64,000 bases of DNA, taken from Brassica napus (taxonomy: Eukaryota; Streptophyta; Magnoliopsida; Brassicales; Brassicaceae). The notes beneath the pieces were generated by a model. That model saw only the letters and a list, made by a program, of their open reading frames with translations. It ran no database searches and had not been told where the DNA came from. Position numbers and translations under genes: made by a program. The stretch is taken from the NCBI RefSeq assembly GCF_020379485.1, contig NC_063448.1:43099218-43163217 (forward strand), in the 5' to 3' direction. Positions 23,501 through 34,143 of the stretch are shown here, piece after piece (within the stretch, counting starts at the first letter, position 1; every line of letters starts with the position of its first letter).

Positions 23501-25798
23501 TTGGTTACACTTACCAACCAGGAGCTAGCAAGGTTAGAAAGAACAAATCGTCAACAGCCAAGGCAAACCGACACCACTATGGGTGATCAAGCCAATCAGG
23601 ATGATCTTATTGCTGCAATGGCAATCATGCAGCAGCAGATGCAACAGTTGCAGCAGATGCAACAGTTACAGCAGACCATTCAAGCGCAGGAACAAGCTGC
23701 TCAACAGTAGCAGGAACAGCAGGCACAGACTGTTCCGATCGGGATGAGAAACCTTCCGCGTAACATCCCTACTACGCGCTCTGCCATTGTTCCTCCACCC
23801 GGCACCAGGCAGGACTACGAGATCAAGCCTGCTTTGATCGGTCTAGTACAGAGAAAGGTGTTCTCTGGTCTCTCTACAGAAATTCCAATGGAGCATATTG
23901 AGAGCTTCGAAAAAGTCTGCAGTTTCACTCGCGTGAATGGCGTACCACCAGACTACATCAAGTGCATGCTATTCTCATTCTCTCTTAATGGAAAAGCTGC
24001 ACGGTGGTTGAACTCCCTCCCTACCGGCTCTCTCACTTCATGGGAACAGGTCCGATCAGCGTTCCTCAACAATATCTACTCTAAGGCGAGAACAACTGCA
24101 TTGAGGAACAAGATCACCTCCTTTAGACAGCTCACTGATGAGCCTTTCTGCGACGCATGGGAGCGCTTCAATGACTATCGCAGAGAATGTCCTCACCATG
24201 GATTTGATGATGACTACCTCTTGGAAACTTTCTATGATGGAGTTGACTGGGAATTTCAGAGTGCAATGAACTCTGCCAGCAACAGAGACTTCATGACTCA
24301 AACCACTGATGGAGCGTTTGAGCTGATTGAGAACATGACTGCTACCTCAGCCAATAAGAACGAGGAGACCTATCGCTCCAAGAAAGGGAACAGTTCCGAC
24401 ACCCAGAAGATAGATGAGCTGACTGCCAAGGTTGATCAGCTACTGAAAAATAACCAAAGGCACGTCTTCAGCATGGAGCAAGCTACGGCCGGATAGATTC
24501 AGAACCAGAACCAGCGACAACCGCAGAGCAATCAGCAAGCTATTCCAGCTGCCGGGAATAATCAACCAGATGAGCTGAAGGGTATGATGATGCAACAGTT
24601 GTTGCAGGGTATGCAGATTCAGGGCAAGGCATTGACTCAAGTTTCTACAGACATCAACACCAGGATGGACAACATGTTCACCGAGCTGAATACAAAGTAT
24701 GATACTGTGAGCAACCACATAAAGAGGATTGATGTTCAACTTGCTCAAACAGCTGAGAGTGTTAAGAGGCAGCAAGGTATGCTTCCTGGAAAGAGTGTGA
24801 TGAATCCTAGGGTTAAGCACTGTAATGCAACAGAGCTCAGATGTGAGAAACCTGAGGGAAAAGAACCAGAGCAACTATCTGCTGAGACTGCTTCAGGCGC
24901 AGAAGAGAGAACAGAGCAGCCTGCTAGCTCTGAAGTGACTGCTCCCGACGAACCTATTGAGATTCCACCAGTGCGAGTCTATGTTCCTAAGGTTCCATAT
25001 CCAATTCCATCTAAACATCTGATGGATCCTATTGGTGCAGAACAGATGGCTGGGTTTAGGAAGATGGTAAGAAGGCTTCCTCAAAATATCTCATTTGAAC
25101 ATGCTTGGGAGATTCGGCCGTTGCATATTTTCTTCAAAAATTGCAGAGAATCTCAGGAGGATATCAAGGCACTCTTTACTGAAGCACTGACACCATCGCT
25201 GAAGGTACTGCCTAAGGTTGATGACCCTGGAAAGTTTGTTTTTCCTTGTTTCATTGCTGGAGTGGAATTCAAGGAAGTTTTTTGTGATTCTGGGTCTAGT
25301 GTGAACTCAAAAGCGATTGTAGAAAAGTTGGGCATTGTTGATGTTGAGCCTTCTCTGGTGACTCTGGCTTTTGTAAACTCTTCCATGACTGTCCCTTATG
25401 GCACAATTCGCACCCTTCCTGTCCAAGTTGGGAACTGTATTCTCCATACTGAATTTCAGGTTGTTGAGATGAGCAAGGATCATGAGATGCTTTTGATCTT
25501 TGGAAGGTCATTTATGGCTACAGTTGGAGCAGTTGTCGTCATGCCTAATAAGAGAGTCTCCTTCTCCAACATCAACAAGAAGGTTTTCTACAAGGCTCTC
25601 CCAACCAGATCACAAATCCGCTACGCCTCTTGCATCTCAGTGGTTAGTGGAGAACATCTGGATATTGTTCCTAAGAAGGAGCTTGGTAAAAAGGGTGAGA
25701 TCAAAGAAGTTCTAGATGGAGATCCTCACACTGATACCAAGAAACTCAGTGGGAATGCAAGGGTGAATGAAAAAGTCCAGAAAAAGGGTCAAGGGTGA
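23501..25798 (+). pseudogene. Athila gag-protease frame with two stops
   Basis: One reading frame is interrupted by TAG at 23708-23710 and TAG at 24494-24496; no frameshift is seen. After a Gln-rich N-terminus comes a retrotransposon gag domain (FSFSLNGKAARWLNSLP, SWEQVRSAFL, ETFYDGVD), then a coiled-coil-like region. An aspartic protease-like domain follows with the motif FCDSGSSVNS, about 230 codons after the second stop. The frame ends at 25796-25798 with no polymerase. Gag forms virus-like particles and the protease would process the polyprotein; with the stops the copy is not expected to be functional. Confidence 0.88.
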
Positions 25799-26032
25799 CC
25801 CTATGATGACTTTGATACCTCGGTTGTGTGATGAGAAATCCATTGAGTATGAGGTAAAGTGCAAGGGTACCTCTAAACCTTTATGAGTTAAAGTGCAAGG
25901 GTACCTCTAAACCTTTCTCTAAGGTCAGAGTAATTCTCACACATGAGCTGAAAGAGAAAGGAGAAGCTGTTGTGAAAGGGTTGTTGAGCAGAGTTTTGAA
26001 GCTGAACATGTCTGATCGTGGAGCTTATTTTG
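25799..26032 (+). other. Athila remnant before the CACTA insertion
   Basis: Contains a short tandem duplication of AAAGTGCAAGGGTACCTCTA (25852 and 25893). The coding resemblance is lost and no RT motif is visible. Confidence 0.45.
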
Positions 26033-26335
26033 GAACACTACAAGAAAACACAAGTTTAACGAGAAAAATTAACGAGGAAAAACAATCCTCGTAAAAATAC
26101 GTCGATTTTGCGAGGAAATTACGTGGAAAAATAAAAGCATCGTTATTTCCTCGTAACATTACGACAAAAAAGTTTCGTCGTAAAGATGATGTAAATTGAC
26201 GTGGTTTTTACGAGGAAACACTATTTCCTCGTAAATACGACGTAAAGTTTGCGAGTTCTTTACGAGGAATTAGTTTACGTGTACTTTACGAGGTAATTTT
26301 GAATCCACCACCAAGTTAGCTTCCAGAGACGAAAT

Positions 26336-28109
26336 CGTCGTAAATACCTCGCAGTGTAAAAACTAGAAAAAACATAAAAAGGAGAAAGATACCAGATTCA
26401 CATGTGGCAAGACTTCCAACAATTATACTACGTAAGTCTCGCCCACATGAATTCTAATATCTTCTTCTTTTCTTTTTTTTTCAAATATTTATAATTTGAA
26501 TAGGATTTTCCTGAGGGGTGTGATTTGAGATAGGGTGTGATTTGGGAGTTTGTGTGTGGTTTGAGAAAGAGAGTTGTGGGTATATTTATAGGAAAGCGCG
26601 GCTCGTCAATTCCACGTAAGCAAAATCGTCGTTAATACTTCGTACATAAAAATGCGGGCCTTTGTAATTCCTCGCTATTTCCTCGTACAATAAAACGCGG
26701 GCCTTTGTAATTGCTTGCTGAAATCAAATTTCCAGGGATACTGAAGCTGAAATGCGTCCTCTTCAAATGTGAATGGTTTGACCCCGTTGTCAACAGAGGT
26801 TTTTGGTCTAACAAATTCGGTGTAGTTGATGTCAACGGTGGACGACGGTACAACAAATTCGAGCCTTTCATCTTAGCTTCACAAGCAGACCAAGTTAGCT
26901 TCCTTCCATACCCTCGGATGAGAGATTCGAGTATAAATTGGTTAGCAGTGATCAAAGTTACACCTCGAGGACGAATCATCAGTGGAGAAGAGCCACCATT
27001 GCAAGAAGAACAGATAAATGAAGTCGAGGAACCTGAACAAGAAATTGATGACATCCTTCTCATTGATCCGCATAATCACGAGTACGAAGATCTTACCGAT
27101 GATGCCACAGACGAAGCTGTTGAAGACAAGTTTAATGAAAATGATGACATTTCTAGTGATGACGAGAATGTCGATGAATCCGATTGATGTATTTTCGATT
27201 TTGTGTAGTTTGTTTTATGAATAAGGTAATGTGAGAGTTTGTTTTATGAATAAGGTAATATTGTGGGAGTTTTTTTTGTGAATAAGAAAATGTGGGAGTT
27301 TGTTTTATGAATAAGTAAAAGTGGGAATTGTGGTTTGGAATATATGAATTAGAAGATAAGGAATTGTGGTTTGGAATGAAAATAAAGATATGGTTTGGAA
27401 TATATGAAGTAGAAGATAAGGAATATGGGGTTTGGGGTTTCGAATTTTAGGGATTTAAACGTAATACTCGTTAATTCCTCGTACGTTGACGTCGAACTTA
27501 CGATGCAGTCCTGGTTTATTCCACGTTGACAGATTCGTCGTAAAGGACTCGTTGAATAACGTGGAAATAACGACGAAAAAAAAAAAAAATAAAGAAAGCG
27601 AAACCCGTTAATTCCACGTAGGACAGAATCGTCGTAAACACCCCGTAATATAAATGATGAACGCGGCCCTCTTTAATTCCACGTAGGACGGAATCATCGT
27701 AAACACCTCGTAATGAAAATCGTCGTAAACACCTCGTAGTGGAAAAACTAGAAAAAAAAAAAGAAAAAGAAGAAAAATACTGGATTTACATGTGGCAAGA
27801 CTTCCAACAATTATATTACTTAAGTCTCACCAACATAAATTCTAATATCTTTTTCTCTTCCTTTTTTCTCAAATTTTTATAATTTGAATAGGATTGGATT
27901 TTGGAGTATGATGTGAGATAGGGTGTGATTTGGGAGTTTGTGTGTGGGTTGAGAAGGACAGTTACGGGTATATTTATAGGGAAGCTTTCTTCGGTAATTC
28001 CACGTAAGCGAAATCGTCGTAATGTCCTCGTACCTAAAAAACACGTGTCTTTGTAATTCCTCGTAACTTCCTCGTACGATAAAACGCGGACCTTTGTAAT
28101 CTCTCGCTG
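26336..28109 (+). repeat. ~385-bp direct duplication inside the CACTA element
   Basis: 26336-26720 and 27722-28109 are direct copies. Shared blocks include CATGTGGCAAGACTTCCAAC, GATAGGGTGTGATTTGGGAG and ACGCGG.CCTTTGTAAT. The DUF4216 exon lies between them. The copies differ by scattered substitutions and poly-A length. Confidence 0.85.
26711..27187 (+). pseudogene. CACTA transposase C-terminal fragment (DUF4216-like)
   Basis: 158 codons. The N-terminal half, VLFKCEWFDPVVNRGFWSN followed by KFGVVDVN and FLPYPRMRD, is the DUF4216 domain found at the C-terminus of plant En/Spm transposases. The rest is acidic (EEPEQEIDDILLIDP, DDISSDDENVDESD). A splice acceptor (TTTCCAG|GG at about 26731) suggests that it was the last exon. 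The catalytic transposase domain upstream is absent, so the fragment cannot catalyse transposition. Confidence 0.8.
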
Positions 28110-28256
28110 TTTCGTCGTAAAGAAAAACACGGGCCTCTGTAATTCGTCGTAAAATTACGAGGAATTTGCGACGGTATGTAATCTTATATATACCCCCGAG
28201 CGCTCACTCTTTCTTTCCTCTCTACTTCCTCTCCACTTCCTCCATGTTTCGTTGCA

Positions 28257-29102
28257 ATGGTAAGCCTCTCTAATTCCTCTCTAATTTAGTTAGTTTAGGT
28301 AGATTAAGTGGTTAGTATAGGGAATTTAGATAGGTTTACGGATCTTATGTTATTTAGTGTTGATTAGGTGGATAATGTTGGAAAATATACTGTTGACGAA
28401 AATTTAAAAAATTAATTTTTTTCTCAGGTTCGAAAAGGTAGACTTACTGCCCATTACAGAGAGATGTTCGGTGAGCCGGGTAGTCGTTTAGACCCGTCGT
28501 CTTCTTCAGCGCCCGGTTCTTCAGGTCAGGAGACTGTCCCCGAGACTCAGTACACTCAGAGAGTCTCTGGGTCTCCTTCTTCTAGTGCACCATCGGTTCC
28601 TCATGTGCCTCCCCCGATGGCTCATCCGACGATGCCTCCTCCTGTGCCTCAGAGAGTCTTTGGGTCTCCTTTTTATTATTCATTTAATTTAACTTTAAAT
28701 TTTTACTAACAAAATTTATATTTTCTTTTTAAGGTTGTCCCTAAAAAAAAGGGACGGACGTTGGGGATTAGTTCCGTCAACGATGTTCCGAGAGTGACAT
28801 CGTCTTATGGTCAGCGATGGGATGGTGAAGTCTCTCAGCTGCGTAGGGAGTCCGATGAGTTGCGTAGAGAGTCTGCTGAGCTACGTCACGAGTTGAGCTC
28901 GACGCGATCTCGTATGGGTGGACTCGGGGGCTTCTTGGACGTTGTAGCGGCCACAAATCCGGAATGGGAGACTTTGTTGAGGACCATGCGACAACGAAAT
29001 CCTATTCCAGGCGAGTCAACATCCGACACACATGCCGAGGCGGATGTAACGGCGAGGAGTGATGAATTCTACCGGCGATTAACGACCCTTAGTTCTTTTT
29101 AA
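28257..29102 (+). pseudogene. second CACTA gene, TNPA/Ptta-like remnant
   Basis: Exons appear to start near 28257 (ATG|GTAAGC), then at 28428 (CAG|GTTCGAAAAGG), with open frame 28464-28709 (Pro/Ser-rich, PHVPPPMAHPTMPPPVPQ), and at 28734 (TTTAAG|GTTGTCC) leading to the frame ending at 29102. The last part has a coiled-coil heptad pattern ([18 protein letters not shown]). This layout resembles the accessory protein gene of plant En/Spm elements, which binds the subterminal repeats. Start and splice sites are inferred. No disabling mutation stands out, but the partner transposase is missing. Confidence 0.55.
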
Positions 29103-29699
29103 TTTCGGTTCTTGTATTATGAATTCAAAACTTATTTATATATAAAATATTTTGGTTTTGATTTTTTTAGAATTTTAATTTTATTAATAATTTAAATAAT
29201 TTAAATTATTTTTTAATTATATTTTTTTATATTTCTGTAAAATAACGAAACGAAGTAAATTCGTAGCTAATTTTGCGACTTCTTTACGTCGAAGCTTAAC
29301 GAGGTTTTTACGAGAAAAGGGTTACAAGGAAATGACGTGGAAAGTTCACGTGGTCTTTACGAGGAAAGCTATCAAGGTATTTACGTTTACTTTACGAGTA
29401 TTTACTTTCAAGTTATTTACGTGGGTTTTACGAGGAACGGCTTTCGAGGTATTTACGAGGAAATTTAGCGACGTCCTTACGTGGAAGCTTTACGTGGTCA
29501 TTACGACGAAATATTATTCTTCGCTTTTACGGTGAAATTATTTCCTCGCTATGTTACGACGAATTAGCGTGGATATATGCGTTACGACAAACGTATAACG
29601 ACGAAACGGGTTTCCTCGCTAATTACTCGTAACATTGATTTTACGACGAAATCATGAGGAAAACTGCCCTCGTAAAACTTGTGTTTTCTTGTAGTGGAA

Positions 29700-31400
29700 C
29701 AAGCCCTCATGCTCAACCCGACTGATCCCTGTCACCAAGTCAAGCTATTGACTTAAACCAAGCGCTTGGTGGGAGGCAACCCACTGGTAAGTGTAAATAT
29801 AACTTGGTTTTGTTTTGTTTGCTTATTTTTCGTTTTAGTTTATTGAGTATCAGGTCAAAAGGCAGAAAAACCCGAGATACTTCAAAAATTATGGGTTGCA
29901 GCAACGAAACAACCTGCCCCTTGAAAAGAGCAGTTGTTCCAGGCGACCATCTGACGATAGAACACCCAAAATTTTCATGGAGCACCCGCTCCACTCAGGT
30001 AAGTATCTCAACAAAAAAAAATGTTTATTCTTGTTTTCACCTTCTTTCTGATTTATTTTCACACCAGGGACGGTGTGAAGTAAGTCTGGGGGAGGGTTTT
30101 CGTCGTTTACTAACTCGTTTCTTTTTTTTTGTTTTTCTTTTGAGTCAATTTGAGTCAGTCTTTATGATCGAGTCAGTCAAAACTTTGTGGGAATTATGAT
30201 CTTATTCCGTGTTGATCACTAACCACCTCGTGCTTTAGTTATCTTATTCAGTGACCTTAGCGGTGGTGAAAGACACACATGTGGACCTGGAACACCCTGA
30301 CATATCTCACTTGATTCTCCAGAAGTTCTCAGCCGATCAGATTACACTGGGTAGACTTAACTCCACCTAACTTGAACATAATCTTCACTGAAATTCTTCT
30401 TGTTATGAGCACTAGATCAGGGAAACGAGAACACACTCAGGACTTCTTATCTTTTTTATCCATCTTGCTGATCCTGAGTGGCTAGCTCATTTTTAGCTAG
30501 TTCTCACCCTGCACCTTAGCCTTTATTCCACCTTCATGCATTTGTTTTTCAGTGTCATATGTGCAGATATATATGTGCAAAAAGGTCGGAGAGGAAATGA
30601 TCGACGCAGCCTCTTACTCGTTACTGCTGCAGAAATTCAGTCAAAAAGAGAACAAGCAGATTAAGGGAGCAACCGCTCCATAACCAATGAACTGCGCAAG
30701 AGCAGGGGTAGAGAATCAGAACCACCAGTGGCACTCAGAAACATCATGTATTACCTCCTCCTTCGTCACATCACCATATCAGTATTCAAAAAAAAAAAGA
30801 AAAAAAACCGAAAATGGGGTGATGAAGAAGGGGAAGAAATCAAAGAAACATTAGCCACTGGGAAGGTCAAGCAAAAGAGTGGGTACCAAGTTGAAAGATT
30901 GGAGAGCAGTCAGATGGCTGATCCAAAACGGAGCAGTCGTTCCAGAGGAAGCAAAAACGAGTAGAAGCTGTGGACATCAATGGATCTATCCTATCTTGCC
31001 ATTTTGTGTGATATCCTGCATCTTCTACAATGAAATGGTAGCCCCTAAACACTTTTAACACCACCATTAAATAGCCTGTTTAACACCAAGCCCGTCTACC
31101 CTGAATAGTGCCTGTGATGAGAAGCTCACGCTACTCTTAAATGAATGTAGGGAGTTTTGTCTCGATAGTGTTGCTTTTTTCAGGTTTGAGATGTAAAGTA
31201 TGGAGCCGATTTTTGAACAGCAGTCAGTGGGGTTCTGGTAAGGGTGTGTTATCCTAGTTTTACTGCTTATATGGTTCAAAGATTCGTGGTTAAAGTATGG
31301 TTGCTGAGAATAGGAGAGTTCCCACACTTTCAAACTTTTCTCCATGTTCTTGATACTTGACATTGTTTGAGGACAAACAAGGATCTAAGTCTGGGAGAAT
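29700..31400 (+). other. Athila 3' non-coding region
   Basis: Contains the motif AAGCGCTTGGTGGGAGGCAA (about 29760) that commonly lies downstream of pol in Athila elements, and ends in the purine-rich AAGTCTGGGAGAAT before the 3' LTR. ORFs here are short and I could not recognise an envelope-like product. Confidence 0.6.
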
Positions 31401-32543
31401 TGATATATGGTGTTTTTGGCATCTTGTATATATGCTTTTAAATTGGTTTTCAAGTCTTTATCGAGTCTTCCTAGTCCTTTTCTAGTCATTACAAGTATGG
31501 AGTTGCATTGGATGGGAGATGGACCAGCTGGAACAAAAGAGGCAGAAAACAGTGCAATTTGGTCTCAAGTTCCAGCGGCAGAGATATTTAAGGAAGTTTC
31601 CAAATATTTCGGGATTTTACCTAGGGCTTCCCCCTTTTACTTCCAGACCACCATAGACCTGCATATATATCTTTTCTTATTTTCTATTATGATTCGACGC
31701 TAGTTTTTACACAAGAAACCATTGGAGACTTTTATACTTGAAGATTTGTACTCTTATTAAGGGAGAAGAATCTCTACATCCTTTGGAGAAGATTTCTAAA
31801 TCCTCTTTGCTTTTTATTATTAATTCAGACATGTTTTCTTCATCTGTTATCTCTGTGATTTCTCTGTCCATGGCTGAGTAATCCACTTTCTTAGTCTAAG
31901 GCGTTAGGGTGTTAAATCCGTGAGTTAAACATAGATAAGTGAATCCATTGATTGTCTTCATTCATAGCTGTTCTTAATGCTTGCATTAAACTGGCCGCTT
32001 AATGTTAGATCTTATGTTTAACCTGTTCATTAACCGTCTAATAGGTTGCTATATCTGTTATGAATGAGCATTGCATCCCTAGTCAGCGAGAGTAGATATT
32101 AGGGTGTATTGTGAACATATCGGACTTGATCTCTAAAGCTTGCTAGCGCGTCTTGATCCAAATGAGAGTTTAGGCATCAAGACCGACTTGCAAAGGAATC
32201 AATACCACGAGAATGGGTTGATTCAACCTGAGTGATCCGAGTTCTACACTTACTCTTAATTGAACTTGAATAATTGTTTGGCTCACACTTGTTTAACACC
32301 CGATCAAACCACCCTAGGCTAGCATTCTTAATCATCTGAAAAACCTTAAATCAATCTCTTACTTGCTTGTTACGAAATCAACTTTAAAACACCCATATTG
32401 TTTTAACTTGATATTGATCCTATAGAAATAAAGTGTAATCATTGGTCTCTGTGGGTTCGATCCTAAAGTGCTACTTCGACATACCATCCGATTGTGGTAA
32501 TGTGCACATTAGGTTAATTGGTGTGCGTATACATGTAATATCA
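31401..32543 (+). repeat. Athila 3' LTR
   Basis: 1143 bp, the partner of 22156-23350. It is immediately followed by GTTGAT, matching the left flank. Confidence 0.92.
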
Positions 32544-33109
32544 GTTGATCACGGCCTGAACCATCAGAGTGTGAACTCTGGATGGTTATGAATGGCCACG
32601 ATCATGTGTCATTGGTGGAGAGTCGTGACCTTTCACCATGTGGGTTATTTATGACAGTTGCAACCGAGTGATCGGGACTGTTGTGAAGGAGAACTAATGG
32701 CCGCATGGTCTATTAGGGATGTTGATGGCTTATACTATCAATCATAGTCTGGACTGAGACTGATGGTATGATGAGTATCAAGCCAGGAGACACGAATGTC
32801 TGGTGAGGCTGGTCTTGCAACAATGCGAGACAAGAGTAAGGCTAGTACTATGTGTCATGGATCATGAGTATTGAGCCTAGTTTTGTTTATTCAAGGAAGG
32901 CGGTGTGTGATCTGATCATGTATATGGACGACCTGATTCCATAGATGGTGGTTCAAGGTGTTGAATCTAGTTGATCAAAGGATGCATCGGTTGGAAGAAC
33001 AAGACAGATCGGTTTGATTGGGATCTAATTCCCTGGTCGGTTAGTTAAGAGTGAAGACTTATCAGTTCTGAGTCATGTGGGGGTGGTTGGTTGATTGACT
33101 TAGGGTTGG
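32544..33109. other. unidentified DNA right of the Athila insertion
   Basis: Continuation of 21881-22155 once the Athila element is removed. No ORF, repeats or termini recognised. Confidence 0.35.
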
Positions 33110-33376
33110 AAGAGAGAGAAAGAAAGATTCATTGTTCGAAGATCATCAAAGATCTTTGAAGAAACACATATAAGCACTAAAGCTTTATTTGTTATTCTTG
33201 TATCTTAGCCTAGAACAAGAATGAGACTTTGATTGTCTTATCCTACAAAGGGATTTCGTGTAATCCAAAAGCTTGGAATATGGTCGAAATAATCTTTAAG
33301 GAAAGCATAGCGATTCAATCATTATCCAAATATATAATTCACAATTATTTGGGTTACAACCCAATTATAACTAACA
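33110..33376 (+). repeat. truncated copia LTR (plus orientation)
   Basis: The 3' half of the same LTR family as 19643-20277, in the opposite orientation, ending ACCCAATTATAACTAACA. It starts abruptly at AGAGAGAGAAAG. The sequence after it could be an untranslated leader. Confidence 0.75.
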
Positions 33377-33482
33377 ATCTTAAAGAGTATTTTCGCTGTG
33401 AACTATAACTTATGATTTTGTGCGAGAGATAAAATCAAAGTTTGAGAAGTTGTAAATGCTTGAGAGAATAGACTTTCGAAGA

Positions 33483-33931
33483 GGTGCGATCATATTGTAA
33501 TCCAAGGGATGCGAGTGCATCGTGAACCAAGAGATGCGAGTGCATCGTGATCCAAGGGATGCGAGTGCATCATGATCCAAGGATGCGATTGCATCGTGAT
33601 CCAAGAGGTACAAAAGTGTCATGATCCAAGAGGTACGAACGTATGATGATCCAATGGATGCGAACGGGTCGTGATCCAAGGGATGCGAATGGGTCGTGAT
33701 CCAAAAGGTGCAAACATGTCGGAACCCAAAGGGTGCGAACGTGTGGGAACCCAAAGGGTGCGAACGTGTCGGGACCCAAAGGGTGCGAACGGTTCGAGAC
33801 TGAAAGGGTGCGAACGGTTCGGGACCGAAAGAGTGCAAACGGTTCGGGACCAAAAGGGTTCGAATGTATCGTCACCAAAAGGGTGTGAATGCATCATCAC
33901 CGATAAGGTGCAAATGTAACATCAATGAAAG
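33483..33931. repeat. 25-bp minisatellite, about 18 copies
   Basis: Tandem units of 25 bp (one of 24), of the form GGTGCGAACGTGTCGGGACC followed by CAAAG, drifting gradually from GATGCGAGTGCATCGTGATC-type units on the left to GGTGCAAATGTAACATCA-type units on the right. The unit is not a multiple of three and contains no stop on the minus strand, so all three minus frames are open. Confidence 0.93.
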
Positions 33932-34143
33932 GCATGGGGAGGTAGATGTGATTGTTAAAATTTTACATATAAGTAAAAAACTATTGTTAACACAATCTCA
34001 TTATATTGAGAAAGTTGTTAACTAGTTCAACTGTGAGATTGTTCTCCAATGAAGTCTCCCATGTATGTGAGAGTGAAGCTTGTACCTTATATAGGACAAG
34101 AAGTATCACAACTTGTAAAACAAGATTGAAGATAAAAGACTAA
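33932..34143 (+). other. leader and diverged LTR-like sequence before the Helitron
   Basis: Ends in CAACTTGTAAAACAAGATTG..GACTAA, which matches the middle of the copia LTR and resumes at 36095 after the Helitron. A TTATATAGG box at about 34088 is promoter-like. Confidence 0.5.

Larger units (their letters stand above)
26036..29696 (+). mobile_element. CACTA (En/Spm) DNA transposon, internally deleted
   Basis: Perfect-looking terminal inverted repeats CACTACAAGAAAACACAAGT at both ends, flanked by a 3-bp duplication GAA (26033-26035, 29697-29699). Both are diagnostic of CACTA elements. Many TTTACGAGGAA and CGTCGTAA motifs in both orientations fill the subterminal regions, as expected for transposase-binding repeats. 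Only a DUF4216-like piece of the transposase and a second, TNPA/Ptta-like gene remain, so the copy is non-autonomous. It sits inside the Athila element. Confidence 0.93.
22156..32543 (+). mobile_element. Athila-like Ty3/gypsy retrotransposon lacking RT and integrase
   Basis: LTRs of 1195 bp (22156-23350) and 1143 bp (31401-32543) share TGATATATGG..AATATCA ends. The flanks show a 6-bp match GTTGAT on both sides (a 5-bp GTTGA duplication if the LTR starts one base earlier). The primer site TGGCGCCGTTGCCGGGG follows the 5' LTR; this is complementary to tRNA-Asp and typical of Athila/Tat. A gag-protease frame follows, but no RT, RNase H or integrase is seen; a CACTA transposon occupies that area. 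The 3' LTR has lost about 50 bp, so the copy is not recent. Confidence 0.9.

Noticed and set aside
29700..31400. Envelope-like gene in the Athila element
   Set aside because: No frame longer than about 130 codons, no membrane segments or recognisable motif.
33410..33900. Three overlapping minus-strand ORFs rich in His/Pro/Ser
   Set aside because: They are translations of the 25-bp repeat in its three frames; no start context or homologue.
33483..33931. Regular short repeats that could suggest a CRISPR array
   Set aside because: Units are contiguous with no unique spacers and drift in sequence. This is a minisatellite in a plant nuclear genome.
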